A stretch of DNA of 64,000 nt. Source: Akkermansiaceae bacterium (GTDB lineage: Bacteria > Verrucomicrobiota > Verrucomicrobiia > Verrucomicrobiales > Akkermansiaceae). The position numbers were made by a program, and so were the translations under genes. Location of the stretch: the NCBI GenBank assembly GCA_903919975.1, contig CAIXKE010000014.1, forward strand, positions 124,001 to 188,000. The letters run 5' to 3'. The notes under the pieces were generated by a model. It did not search any database, was not told where the DNA came from, and was given only the letters and a program-made list of their open reading frames with translations. Positions 8,348 through 16,641 of the stretch are shown in pieces. Position 1 is the stretch's first letter, and every line of letters starts with the position of its first letter.

Positions 8348-11300
8348 TTAGCTCACTTCCATCCAGCACTTGAGCACCGGGGATACGCCGATTGGAGCCT
8401 GAAGCGGGCGGAGGTGAGACTTGATAAGTTCGGTTTCGATCTTTTGCCGGAGTTTTGAAAGCGCACTGCGATCCAATGAATGGTGAATCGGCGTCTCTGG
8501 CAGCGAACGAATGAGATCGGCGATGGCGCGCGGGGTGTTGGCGACGTTCTTGCCCTCAAGATCGGTGCAGAGCCACACAGTCTCACCGGCGGATTCGGAC
8601 CAGCGGGCCGCTCCATCCGCGGCTTCGACCAAGTCGGGATCGGGGTGAGGAATGCGAAAGCAGAAGAAGACGGCACGGACCCCAGCCGTGGGGGAATGCC
8701 TACCGGTGAATAGTTTGAGCGGCAAATCCACCAGTTTGGCTGCTGCCTCGGGGTGTAGGCGAACCAGTTCTTCGTATTCGAGACGCAGGGCCTCACTCTC
8801 ACTCTCGGACCCTTCGTATTGTTCGTTGAGTTCCTTGATGGGATCAAACTCGTCATCGGGCGTGAGTAGCTTACGACCCTCGATGCCGAAGGTGCGCGAG
8901 ATGACCAAAGTTTTTCGGTTCACGCGGTTGTAAAGTTTCAGCAGGCTGTCGAGCTCATCGGGAGGCAGGAAATTCCAGTAAACAATCTTGCCCCGTGTGG
9001 CGGCGAGGTGCGGGTGGGCAGCAAGCAAGGACTTCTCGGTTTCAACATTCACACGGCGGTCCACACGACCGATGCGCTGCATCAGTCGGACGGGGTTCCA
9101 GTGGAGGTCGTAGTTGATCAGGCGGTCGGCATCCTGAAGGTTCAGGCCTTCGGCGAGGACATCGGTTGAAATCAGGACTTGGATTTCAAGGTTGCCCTTG
9201 TGGGCCACCGCATCCGATGAGGAGCCATTGTAGAACGGAGAAAAGCGCTGGATGACGCTGCTGCGTTGGCGTTGGTTGCAGCTGCCATCGATTCGTTCCA
9301 CTCCTTGAATCCCAGCCTCTTTGAGGTGTTTTTCAAGATACCAAGCGGTGTCGGCAAACTCGGAAAAGATGATCACCTTGCGATCCTTCAGGTCTTTGTC
9401 GGACTTGAGCATTTTCACCAGCGCCTTGAGTTTGTCGTCTTTGGCGGGGTCAACCTTGGCACCAAGGTTGAGGAAATCGACGATCTGATCGAGATCCATG
9501 AATGTGTCGTCGAGAATTTCTTCCACCTTGTAGAGGCTCGGGTCGAGTTTTTCGATACCATCCAAATCTTCTTGGGTGAGAAAATCTCGATCCTCGTCAT
9601 CGTCATCCCTGCCGGAGGGCCAGAGCTCCTGCTGGTGCGCCGTTGCGTAGCCGATCAGCTTGGTGTTTTTGAGCTTCCAGCGTTCCAGCAGGTTTTTTTG
9701 ATGTTGCGACTCCGCGTGAACCTCGACCCAGGCCAAGAGTTTTTTGAGCAAGCGCCAGCAGGATTGCTCGAACGCATGGGCAGAGCTTTCGAAACGCTTG
9801 AGAAACTGGGTGCGAATCAGGGAAACTACCTGTGCTTGGCGTCCTGCATTGAAAGATTCCAGTTCGGGGGCATCTGCCGGACCCTGCCAGTAGGCGAGTG
9901 GGTAATAAATGCTCAGGGCGAAGAGCGGTTGGTCACGATTGAACGCCTGCTCCACGGATTCCAGAAGACGTCCATAGGTGATCTTGAGCTTGTAGGGTGC
10001 GACGCGCGGAATTTCGCGGGTGGGGAAAACGACAGCGCCACCCGCGGTGCCACTTTCGCTTTTTTTGACATAAACCCGCGACCGCTGGACGACGAGCTCG
10101 TCAAAGATAACATCCTGTTGAAGCGCGTCTTCGATGCGGTAAAGTTCGCCTGCCTCCGTCTCTCCTGCCGCTGCTGGAGCCTGGCCAAGGGAGCGATCCA
10201 GCTGAACAAAATGCGCGCGGAGGCTGTGGATGCCAAGGTTGCGCGTATTTTTTGTGAAGTAGGCGTCATCTCCGTTAGTGGTCAGTTCCAAGATGTGGCG
10301 GAAATCGTGGACACTGTTGTTGATTGGTGTCGCCGTGAGGAAAAACATCTGCTTTTCCCGTCCGCCGGGCTGGTGCAGGTATTGTTGGAGCTTGCGGTAG
10401 CGCGATTCCTCTCCCTCACCTTCTCCGGCGACACCGGGGTTGCGGAAGTGGTGAGCTTCGTCGATGAGAATGACGTCTGCGTCTCGGATCGTTCGCTCCA
10501 GGTCGCGGGGGAAAGTTCCTTTGCGCTGAAGGTCGGTGTGATTGTAGGGAATGAAGGTGATGAAGCCGCTATTGAGATCGGGCAGCAATCGTTCGATGGC
10601 GGGAGCCCAGACATCTTCGCGTGCGGCTTTGGGTGCAAACAGCACAACCCTTTTGCCCTCGTGCATCACCATTCGCTCAATGATCATCAGCCCGACATAA
10701 GTCTTGCCGAGTCCGACGCCGTCGCAAAGAAAGGCACCACCGTAAAGCCGGGCGATTTCGACAAGATTCTTGTAAGCATCCTGCTGGTAGCGGGCAAGTT
10801 TGGGAAAGATGCCGGACTGTTCTCGGTCCCACTCGTCGGGCGTTAGCTCATGACCCCGAAGTAACTCATGGAGCGCTTTGAACCAAATTTCAAAGGGGGT
10901 TCTCGGGTTCGTGTGACGCTCGAAAGTACGCAGCACCTCAGCGGTGATGTCTTCAGACTCGTCCCAGTGCCGCTCGTACCACTCTTGGAGCAGCTTGACG
11001 TCATTGCCGCGGACTTGGACGTTCAGCTCCACATTGTCCTCCAAGCCGGGTTTGGTGAAATTGGACGAGCCGACAAGCCCGAATGAACCTATGACGGCCT
11101 GACGGGCATGGGTGAGGTAACACTTGGCGTGGAATTTGTCCTTCCGATAGACGCGGCACTGGATTTTACCGGAACGCAGGGCCTCGACCACGGCAGGAAC
11201 TCCGGCAAGGAAATCATTCGCTTTTTTTTCACCCTCGATGCTGGAGTCCAGCGTGGTCGCGATTTTTCGCAGGCCCTCCTCAAAGGCGCGCTTGGTCCGC

Positions 11301-11512
11301 TTCGAAACCTCATCGCCCATCAAAAGGCGAATGGAGTCCAATTGCTGCCACTGATCCTTGAGGGCAAGAAGCGCGCCTACTTCAAAATAGCCCGTCGCAA
11401 TATCAATCGACTTCGACAGCTCGCACCAGTCCGTAAGGTAATTGCGTACCTTCCACTCACTGTCGCTGTTGTCGACGATGAAGAGTTCAGAGGCGGATTT
11501 TGAACCAAGCAT
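8348..11512 (-). CDS. PLD nuclease-SNF2 helicase fusion protein
   Basis: 1054 aa. The N-terminal ~180 residues are a phospholipase D-type nuclease domain: FHAKCYLTH (H128, K130), then GSSNFTKPGLEDNVELN. From ~240 onward is a superfamily 2 helicase/translocase: CDGVGLGKT Walker A, LIDEAHHFRN Walker B (DEAH), FLTATPINN motif III, IIFSEFADTAWYLEKHL, TDVLAEGLNLQDADRLINYD and GRVDRR motif VI. The combination of a nuclease-fused Snf2 motor with a separate large adenine methyltransferase downstream suggests the restriction arm of a modification-restriction system in which the translocase drives cleavage of unmethylated DNA. It is the first large gene of the minus-strand operon reaching to the left edge. 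Function is inferred from domains and context. Confidence 0.88.
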   Translation of the reverse strand: MLGSKSASELFIVDNSDSEWKVRNYLTDWCELSKSIDIATGYFEVGALLALKDQWQQLDSIRLLMGDEVSKRTKRAFEEGLRKIATTLDSSIEGEKKANDFLAGVPAVVEALRSGKIQCRVYRKDKFHAKCYLTHARQAVIGSFGLVGSSNFTKPGLEDNVELNVQVRGNDVKLLQEWYERHWDESEDITAEVLRTFERHTNPRTPFEIWFKALHELLRGHELTPDEWDREQSGIFPKLARYQQDAYKNLVEIARLYGGAFLCDGVGLGKTYVGLMIIERMVMHEGKRVVLFAPKAAREDVWAPAIERLLPDLNSGFITFIPYNHTDLQRKGTFPRDLERTIRDADVILIDEAHHFRNPGVAGEGEGEESRYRKLQQYLHQPGGREKQMFFLTATPINNSVHDFRHILELTTNGDDAYFTKNTRNLGIHSLRAHFVQLDRSLGQAPAAAGETEAGELYRIEDALQQDVIFDELVVQRSRVYVKKSESGTAGGAVVFPTREIPRVAPYKLKITYGRLLESVEQAFNRDQPLFALSIYYPLAYWQGPADAPELESFNAGRQAQVVSLIRTQFLKRFESSAHAFEQSCWRLLKKLLAWVEVHAESQHQKNLLERWKLKNTKLIGYATAHQQELWPSGRDDDDEDRDFLTQEDLDGIEKLDPSLYKVEEILDDTFMDLDQIVDFLNLGAKVDPAKDDKLKALVKMLKSDKDLKDRKVIIFSEFADTAWYLEKHLKEAGIQGVERIDGSCNQRQRSSVIQRFSPFYNGSSSDAVAHKGNLEIQVLISTDVLAEGLNLQDADRLINYDLHWNPVRLMQRIGRVDRRVNVETEKSLLAAHPHLAATRGKIVYWNFLPPDELDSLLKLYNRVNRKTLVISRTFGIEGRKLLTPDDEFDPIKELNEQYEGSESESEALRLEYEELVRLHPEAAAKLVDLPLKLFTGRHSPTAGVRAVFFCFRIPHPDPDLVEAADGAARWSESAGETVWLCTDLEGKNVANTPRAIADLIRSLPETPIHHSLDRSALSKLRQKIETELIKSHLRPLQAPIGVSPVLKCWMEVS

Positions 11513-11542
11513 TTTAGAAAAAGTATTAAGGTCTTTGAGTTT

Positions 11543-11848
11543 TCAGCGGGTTGAGTCACTGCGAGGTTCGGCCTCCCAGTTCCCCAGCACCTCGCCGAGG
11601 ACGACGGTGTAGGTGAGGTTGCCGTGCTCAAGGTCTACACCGGGCAGGAACTCGTCGTCGAGGGCGGAGAGAAGGGACTGGATGTTTGATTCATCGAGGC
11701 CGGAGCCTTTGAGGATGATGACTGTGCCGGCGATCGTGCCATTGGCGAGGTAGTGGAGATCCACTGCAGCAAGGTCCTTGCCATCGCGGAGGGCGAGAAA
11801 GCGCTCCGATGAGGGAGTGCGGAGGGTGCGTTTCCAGGTGAGGTTCAT
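11543..11848 (-). CDS. hypothetical 101-aa protein
   Basis: Start chosen at ATG 11846-11848 (MNLTWKRTLRTPSSERFLAL), which overlaps the TGA of the DUF4236 gene as ATGA and so is probably translationally coupled; the open frame extends 69 bp further upstream. The protein is acidic toward the C-terminus (LDDEFLPGVDLEHGNLTYTV) and has no membrane segment or recognisable motif. It ends 31 bp before the PLD-helicase start, on the same strand, so it could be a small component of that operon. No function assigned. Confidence 0.6.
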   Translation of the reverse strand: MNLTWKRTLRTPSSERFLALRDGKDLAAVDLHYLANGTIAGTVIILKGSGLDESNIQSLLSALDDEFLPGVDLEHGNLTYTVVLGEVLGNWEAEPRSDSTR

Positions 11849-12093
11849 GTCAGTGAGGTGAGGATCCAGTGGGACAGTGCGAGTGAGGCCGGAATGGCCG
11901 TGATGAGAACGAGGCAACCGCCGCCCCGGTAGCCCACGCCGGTGCCGGGGATACTGAAAGCCGAGTAGCGCCGGCCGCGGGCACTTTTGCCGACGTGGAA
12001 TCCCCTCCCGCCGACCGAATAGCCGACGCCGGATTTGCTCAGATTGACCCTGAACGGCCCGAAGTTAACTGATTTTCGATAGAAAAAGCCCAT
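11845..12093 (-). CDS. DUF4236 domain protein
   Basis: 82 aa. The N-terminus MGFFYRKSVNFGPFRVNLSK, SGVGYSVGGRGFHVG and RRYSAFSIPGTGVGYR are the DUF4236 signature, a short Gly-rich motif found at the start of many small proteins. The C-terminal ~22 residues (CLVLITAIPASLALSHWIL) form one hydrophobic stretch that may be a membrane segment. Function of DUF4236 is unknown. It overlaps the following gene by ATGA. Confidence 0.75.
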   Translation of the reverse strand: MGFFYRKSVNFGPFRVNLSKSGVGYSVGGRGFHVGKSARGRRYSAFSIPGTGVGYRGGGCLVLITAIPASLALSHWILTSLT

Positions 12094-12233
12094 TTGAAAG
12101 AGGTTAGAGGTCAGAATTTGCCCATTTCTACCAGGGGGTGTGGGACAAATAGAGGGATACGCTGCACCTTTTAGGTGTTTTATCGGAAAGTAGAATCAGG
12201 TGAGTTGTTGGGATTGATTGAGCCAAAAATTGA

Positions 12234-12788
12234 TTAGGTTTGACGGACAGAAAATCCGACCATCTCGACCGGATCAATATCGTCCTGATAGGTGAATGGC
12301 GAGTTTTCATCAGGCCTGTCGGCGATTTCTTCCTCTTCGATGGTCCTCACCTGACGCCGGCCGATCTGGTCGTTGACGGTGAATCGGATCCCCCATCCGT
12401 CTTCGAACTCGTGAAATGGATCCTCATTTGAGGGAATGACGTCGTATTTCGCGGCGAGTGTGCTCACGTCCTGGGTGAATCCGCCGCGAGTGGGCAGAAG
12501 CAGAATCGAGGACTCTACATCGCGGATCGCCGATTTGATCGATTCTTCACGGGAATTGAAGTTAGGAACAAACAAATGAACGGGCAGTGGTTCTCCAGGT
12601 CGGATGTCGAATGATCCGATCTCATGAACGGCACTTTGGCTCCATTGCGGGTGCTCCGCGGACGTGAATCCCAACTTCCTGCCAAGGCACTCGGCGATGC
12701 CCTTCAAATTGGGCACGAGTCGAACGCAGTCTTCACGTTTGAATGCGAGTGGTGGCCGGTGGGATGGGATTTCCTGACTGAATCCCAT
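12234..12788 (-). CDS. hypothetical 184-aa protein, probably 5'-damaged
   Basis: No family recognised. The product is acidic, with repeated Glu runs near the C-terminus (RTIEEEEIADRPDENSPF). In the same frame upstream of the ATG at 12788 the codons continue sensibly (PGQILELEPQEDGSF) back to a TGA at 12834-12836, and beyond that nine more sense codons lead to another ATG at 12863 (MAYSIEDPE). A single TGG-to-TGA change at that position would explain the pattern, so the annotated protein may be the surviving part of a 209-aa gene. The next gene to the right is also broken by a stop in place of a likely Trp. Confidence 0.5.
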   Translation of the reverse strand: MGFSQEIPSHRPPLAFKREDCVRLVPNLKGIAECLGRKLGFTSAEHPQWSQSAVHEIGSFDIRPGEPLPVHLFVPNFNSREESIKSAIRDVESSILLLPTRGGFTQDVSTLAAKYDVIPSNEDPFHEFEDGWGIRFTVNDQIGRRQVRTIEEEEIADRPDENSPFTYQDDIDPVEMVGFSVRQT

Positions 12789-12959
12789 AAAGCTGCCGTC
12801 CTCTTGCGGCTCCAGTTCGAGAATTTGCCCGGGTCATTCCGGATCTTCGATGGAATAAGCCATGTCCGATACACGCAACAGCGGCTGGCGCTGCGCGTGG
12901 ATTATGCTGACTCGCGAAGCTCGCTCCTGCGTTCAAACCCAATGCTGCGCAGGGGGACA

Positions 12960-13223
12960 TCAAAGAGACTCTCCGCTCGCCACCAACAAGCGTTTCCTTG
13001 CGAACGCCTTGCCGGATGCGGTTTTGAGATACCGTTCGAAGTCCATTGCTGCCGCCTCGGTCTCAAATGCTCCATACCATAGCAATCTCTATGGTTTCAT
13101 CGCACTGGTGGAGCGATTTCCACCGCAGTTGTGAACTTCCAGGCGCTTTTTCAAATCTCTGGTAAATCCGTGATAAACGACTTTGGGATCTCTTTCGGAG
13201 CGCAAAATATAGGCGTAAAACAT
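12960..13223 (-). pseudogene. GIY-YIG nuclease family protein with internal stop
   Basis: From ATG 13223 the frame reads MFYAYILRSERDPKVVYHGF, TRDLKKRLEVHN, STSAMKP, then an in-frame TAG at 13089-13091 (codon 45), and continues RLLWYGAFETEAAAMDFERY, LKTASGKAFARKRL to a TGA at 12960. This is the whole length (about 87 codons) of the small UvrC/Uri-type GIY-YIG proteins, in which the residue at the stop is normally Trp (KPWRL). A TGG-to-TAG mutation is the simplest explanation. Such stand-alone domains are presumed nucleases of uncertain role. Confidence 0.85.
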
Positions 13224-13265
13224 CCGGTTGTTTCTATCACAGCTAGCCAATCAAGCCCTTCTTCG

Positions 13266-13350
13266 CTGAAGCTACGAAGGGCATTCTTCGCTTCCTTTCG
13301 CTCTTAAAATGGCTTGCCATTCGTAGCTTCAGAAACTGAAGCGAAGAATG
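13266..13350. repeat. two interleaved inverted repeats beside the tRNA
   Basis: Arm A ctgaagctacgaa (13266-13278) pairs with ttcgtagcttcag (13320-13332); arm B cattcttcgcttc (13282-13294) pairs with gaagcgaagaatg (13338-13350). All are 13-bp exact matches. The order A-B-A'-B' is interleaved, so both hairpins cannot form as simple nested stems. The last arm touches the encoded CCA end of tRNA-Ser. Confidence 0.8.
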
Positions 13351-13438
13351 GCGGAACGGGAGGGATTTGAACCCTCGGTACGGTTACCCGTACGTTCCCT
13401 TAGCAAGGGAGTGCTTTCGACCACTCAGCCACCGTTCC
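13349..13438 (-). tRNA. tRNA-Ser (GCU)
   Basis: The acceptor stem GGAACGG pairs with CCGTTCC, followed by discriminator G and an encoded CCA (13349-13351). The anticodon loop TTGCTAA gives anticodon GCU, which reads AGC/AGU. A long variable arm (ACGTACGGGTAACCGTAC) identifies a class II tRNA, and the T-loop GGTTCAAAT is present. The gene points toward the accessory block at 1-13 kb, so its 3' end is a possible integration site. Confidence 0.97.
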
Positions 13439-13462
13439 AGAAAGCAGGTCGAGAGGTTTCAA

Positions 13463-15163
13463 TCACAGGCCGGGCGACTCGTCAACCCCGGCCGATGGAT
13501 TCTTTGACAATTCTCCGTCTGAATTAGCTTCCGCTGCGGGTTCGGTCTCGGGAACTGCGACTTCTTCAGTAGGTGCGGCAGCTTCCTCAACGGGAGCAGT
13601 GGGTTCCTCAGCGGAAGCAACGGATTCCTCAACGGGAGCGGCGACCTCTTCAATAGGAGCGGCCTCCTCTGCAGCGGCTGTGATTTCCTCAGCGGCGAAT
13701 TCTTCAGCAAGTGGCTCCTCATCCCCCGGCGTTTCAGCGGAAGCGGCTGGCGTGGCGGCTTTGCCCTCGGGCTTCGCCTTTTTGGATTTCTTTTTCTTTT
13801 TGCCGCTACCGGGCTCGGCGCTCGGAGCTTCGCGGATTTCCTGCACGACGAGGGTGTCATCGGTGAAAAGCAGGATGTGGCCCTGATGGAGGAGCCAGAA
13901 AAGATCGGCGGCGAATTCAGCGGGAGGCGCGGTGCTTCCTTCGGGCAGGACGGCTTTCCAGAGACCTTCGAGTTTGGCGGGTTTATTTTCGCGGATCCAA
14001 CCGACCATGATGGCGGGGCGCTCGGCAAGAGCCGTGCCGAATGGCAGTGGATGCGGCCGGGCGGGACCGGTGAAAAGTTTTCCCTGACGTTTGAAAACCG
14101 GCAGGTGTTCGGCCTCCACCGCCTTGCACACGGCGGGAATCAGGATCGCCGGATGATTGCGGGCATGGTTTCCGGCGAGCTTCAACGAGGCCATCAACGA
14201 GGGCGAAAGATTCTTCGGCGGCACGGAGGCCAACACCTCGGCATGGCGGACTTCCGCGAAGGCTTGGTCAAAGCAACGGGTTGCGAGAGCACGCTCGGCC
14301 TCAGAACGATCTTCGATCCATGCGTCATCGGCATCACCCTTGATCCGCCAGCGGGTCTTTTGCTTCATCGTTTCCAACCAAGCGTTCACCGCTTCTTCGC
14401 CGCGTTCGGTGCGAACCTTGGCGGAATACGCGGCGAAGGGCATGTTAGGGAATCGTTCGCGGTGCAGGCGGCGCAGATTCACCTGATAGGCGTGAAAGTT
14501 CGGTGGCCCCAGCCATTCGCCGGAGATGCCGCATTTGGCGACGAGTTGAAAATTTCCGCTCGGTGGATCGACCTCGATGGTTTCCTCCTCGATGAGCTGG
14601 TCTTTAAGTTCGGATTGCCACAGGTGGCGGACTGCCTCCTCGCGAGTGAGGAAAACGGACTCATCGAGCTTGCCGCGTAGCAACGGGGCATGAGGCGCGG
14701 GAGCCTCAAATACCGCACGGCAACGACTGCGTTCGGCGAGCAGGATTTTCGCAACATCGAAAAGCGGATAGACGCGCGCCACCTGGTGGATTTCCTTGCC
14801 GATGAGATGGACGGCCTGGGCATCGGGCGCAAGAGTCACTCGCACACCTTCTTCGGGGCCGACCTCTTCATTGCGCTGTGGCGCTGCACGGCGATCCTCA
14901 AATTTTCCATCACGCCCTTGGAATGGCCGACGTCCACCATCGCGCTCACGATCGCGTCCACCATCCCGATCACGCGGTGCTCCCCGACGGTCGTCAGGTC
15001 CACGATCATCGCGGCGAGGCGGGCGTTCCCCGGACTTGGAATCCGGCTTGGACGCTCGTTCTTGCTGGCTGCCGCCGGTGGCACGCGCCCATGCGGGTCC
15101 TAGTGCAAAACTGGACAGCAGGTCACTCAGGGGGTTTTTGTCGGAATCGCTCACGGCGCGCAC
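13463..15163 (-). CDS. hypothetical low-complexity-tailed protein, 566 aa
   Basis: Start is a GTG at 15163, or a second GTG three codons later. Residues ~35-95 are an Arg/Asp-rich disordered region (RRDDRGPDDRRGAPRDRDGG). Residues ~105-420 form a conserved-looking globular part (VHLIGKEIHQVARVYPLFDV; RRLHRERFPNMPFAAYSAKV; NHARNHPAILIPAVCKAVEA). The C-terminal ~140 residues are a Lys-rich patch (KKKKKSKKAK) followed by acidic repeats of the type APVEEAAAPTEE. Charge segregation like this occurs in RNA- or DNA-binding proteins of Verrucomicrobiota; I do not know its function. No operon partner is obvious; it sits between tRNA-Ser and waaA. Confidence 0.75.
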   Translation of the reverse strand: MRAVSDSDKNPLSDLLSSFALGPAWARATGGSQQERASKPDSKSGERPPRRDDRGPDDRRGAPRDRDGGRDRERDGGRRPFQGRDGKFEDRRAAPQRNEEVGPEEGVRVTLAPDAQAVHLIGKEIHQVARVYPLFDVAKILLAERSRCRAVFEAPAPHAPLLRGKLDESVFLTREEAVRHLWQSELKDQLIEEETIEVDPPSGNFQLVAKCGISGEWLGPPNFHAYQVNLRRLHRERFPNMPFAAYSAKVRTERGEEAVNAWLETMKQKTRWRIKGDADDAWIEDRSEAERALATRCFDQAFAEVRHAEVLASVPPKNLSPSLMASLKLAGNHARNHPAILIPAVCKAVEAEHLPVFKRQGKLFTGPARPHPLPFGTALAERPAIMVGWIRENKPAKLEGLWKAVLPEGSTAPPAEFAADLFWLLHQGHILLFTDDTLVVQEIREAPSAEPGSGKKKKKSKKAKPEGKAATPAASAETPGDEEPLAEEFAAEEITAAAEEAAPIEEVAAPVEESVASAEEPTAPVEEAAAPTEEVAVPETEPAAEANSDGELSKNPSAGVDESPGL

Positions 15164-15220
15164 TCTAGAGGGCGTTTTTCAAAATGACAAACTCGACGTT
15201 GACTCATTTTCATGGGGTTT

Positions 15221-16501
15221 TCAATGGCGAACGAGGTCGATGATCCGTCGTGCCGCACCTTCGTGGCAGGCGAGGAGTTGCGATGCGTGACGCGTCATCG
15301 CCTCAGCGGTTTGGTGATCTAGAACGCTGATGATTGCTTGAGAAAGTGACGCTTGATCGTGTGCGCGCAAACTTCCTTGTGATGCAACCAGGCGGCTGGC
15401 CAATGGTTCGAAATTCTCCATGTGAGGACCGAAAATCACTGGTTTTCCCGCCAAAATTGCCTCGCTAGGGTTCTGTCCGCCGCTGGCGAGGAAGCTTTTG
15501 CCGATGATCACCGCATCGGCATGGGCCGTCCAATCGCGCAGCTCACCGGTGGAATCGATAACGAAAACGCAGCGGCCATCGGCGCTCACTGCGGGCGTTT
15601 GAAATCCTGAACGCAATACGACTTCGAACCCCGCGTGTTCGAGTTCTTGTTTCACTTCCGCGCGGCGCTCCGCATGGCGTGGCACAATTACCGGCAGCGC
15701 TTCCGGCGCAGCTTCGTGGATTGCGGTGGCGATCCATGTGTCTTCGCCAGCGTGGCTGCTGGCAACCAGAATGACCGGCCGGTTTTTTCCAAAAGCATCC
15801 AGCATGTGTTGGAACTCCGGTCGCCGCGCGGGAAGTTCTCCGCTGGAAGGATCAAACTTCAGACTGCCTGTATGGTGGATTTTTTCCGGTGCCACGCCAA
15901 GAAACTGCCAGATTTCCGCGTCGGCGGATTCTTGGATCGCCACCGCGTCCAGCATTGAAAAAACCGGTCGCACCCACGCGGCCAAACGTCGGAAGCGCCT
16001 CGCCGAGCGCGGCGACATGCGGGCATTGACCAGCGCCACTGGGATCTTCCGCTTGCGGCACGCGAGTAACAAATGCGGCCATGCCTCACCTTCGATCAGG
16101 ATGATTTGCGCCGGTTCGAAGCGATTCAGATAACGCCGGACCATCGAGGGAAAATCGAGTGGCGAATAAGTCACGCGCAGCCCCGGGATTGCCGCAGCCG
16201 TGGCGACTGCATGGCCGGTGGCCGTGCCAGTGGCCAACACGAAACGTGCCTGAGGATCGCTGCCGAGCCACTCGCGGATGAGTTTCAAGGCCAGCATCGC
16301 TTCACCCACGCTCACCGCATGGATATGCACCGCTCCGCATGGATCGAATTCTTGTGGACCCGTATAAATCGCCGCCCGCTCACCCAAGCGCGTCCCAAAT
16401 CCCCCGCGCCGCAACATTTTCACAATCCACCCGGGAAACGCCGCCAGAAACAGCAGCGGCAACAAACATCGGTAGATCGCAAGGGCGGTGAACAATCGCA
16501 T
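15221..16501 (-). CDS. waaA: 3-deoxy-D-manno-octulosonic acid (Kdo) transferase
   Basis: 426 aa from ATG 16501 (MRLFTALAIYRCLLPLLFLA), chosen because it begins with the N-terminal membrane anchor typical of the family; the open frame continues 144 bp upstream without family similarity. Features of WaaA/KdtA: the early IHAVSVGEAMLALKLI segment, TGTATGH, IEGEAWPHLLLACRKRKIPVALVNARMSPRSARRF, then VASSHAGED, ADAVIIGKSF and GGQNPSEAILAGKPVIFGPH. It transfers Kdo from CMP-Kdo to lipid A precursor at the inner face of the cytoplasmic membrane, so the organism makes lipopolysaccharide. Confidence 0.95.
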   Translation of the reverse strand: MRLFTALAIYRCLLPLLFLAAFPGWIVKMLRRGGFGTRLGERAAIYTGPQEFDPCGAVHIHAVSVGEAMLALKLIREWLGSDPQARFVLATGTATGHAVATAAAIPGLRVTYSPLDFPSMVRRYLNRFEPAQIILIEGEAWPHLLLACRKRKIPVALVNARMSPRSARRFRRLAAWVRPVFSMLDAVAIQESADAEIWQFLGVAPEKIHHTGSLKFDPSSGELPARRPEFQHMLDAFGKNRPVILVASSHAGEDTWIATAIHEAAPEALPVIVPRHAERRAEVKQELEHAGFEVVLRSGFQTPAVSADGRCVFVIDSTGELRDWTAHADAVIIGKSFLASGGQNPSEAILAGKPVIFGPHMENFEPLASRLVASQGSLRAHDQASLSQAIISVLDHQTAEAMTRHASQLLACHEGAARRIIDLVRH

Positions 16502-16641
16502 CGCGGAACAGGCTAAGCGATGATGCCGAAAGCGTAAAGAAGGATGCGGGACGCCCGCCCTGCACCGGGAAAAACCGAGGTTTTTTGAACCACGACCGGA
16601 GCCAAGCGGTGTCGGATGAGCCGATCTTCCCAAATCATGAG

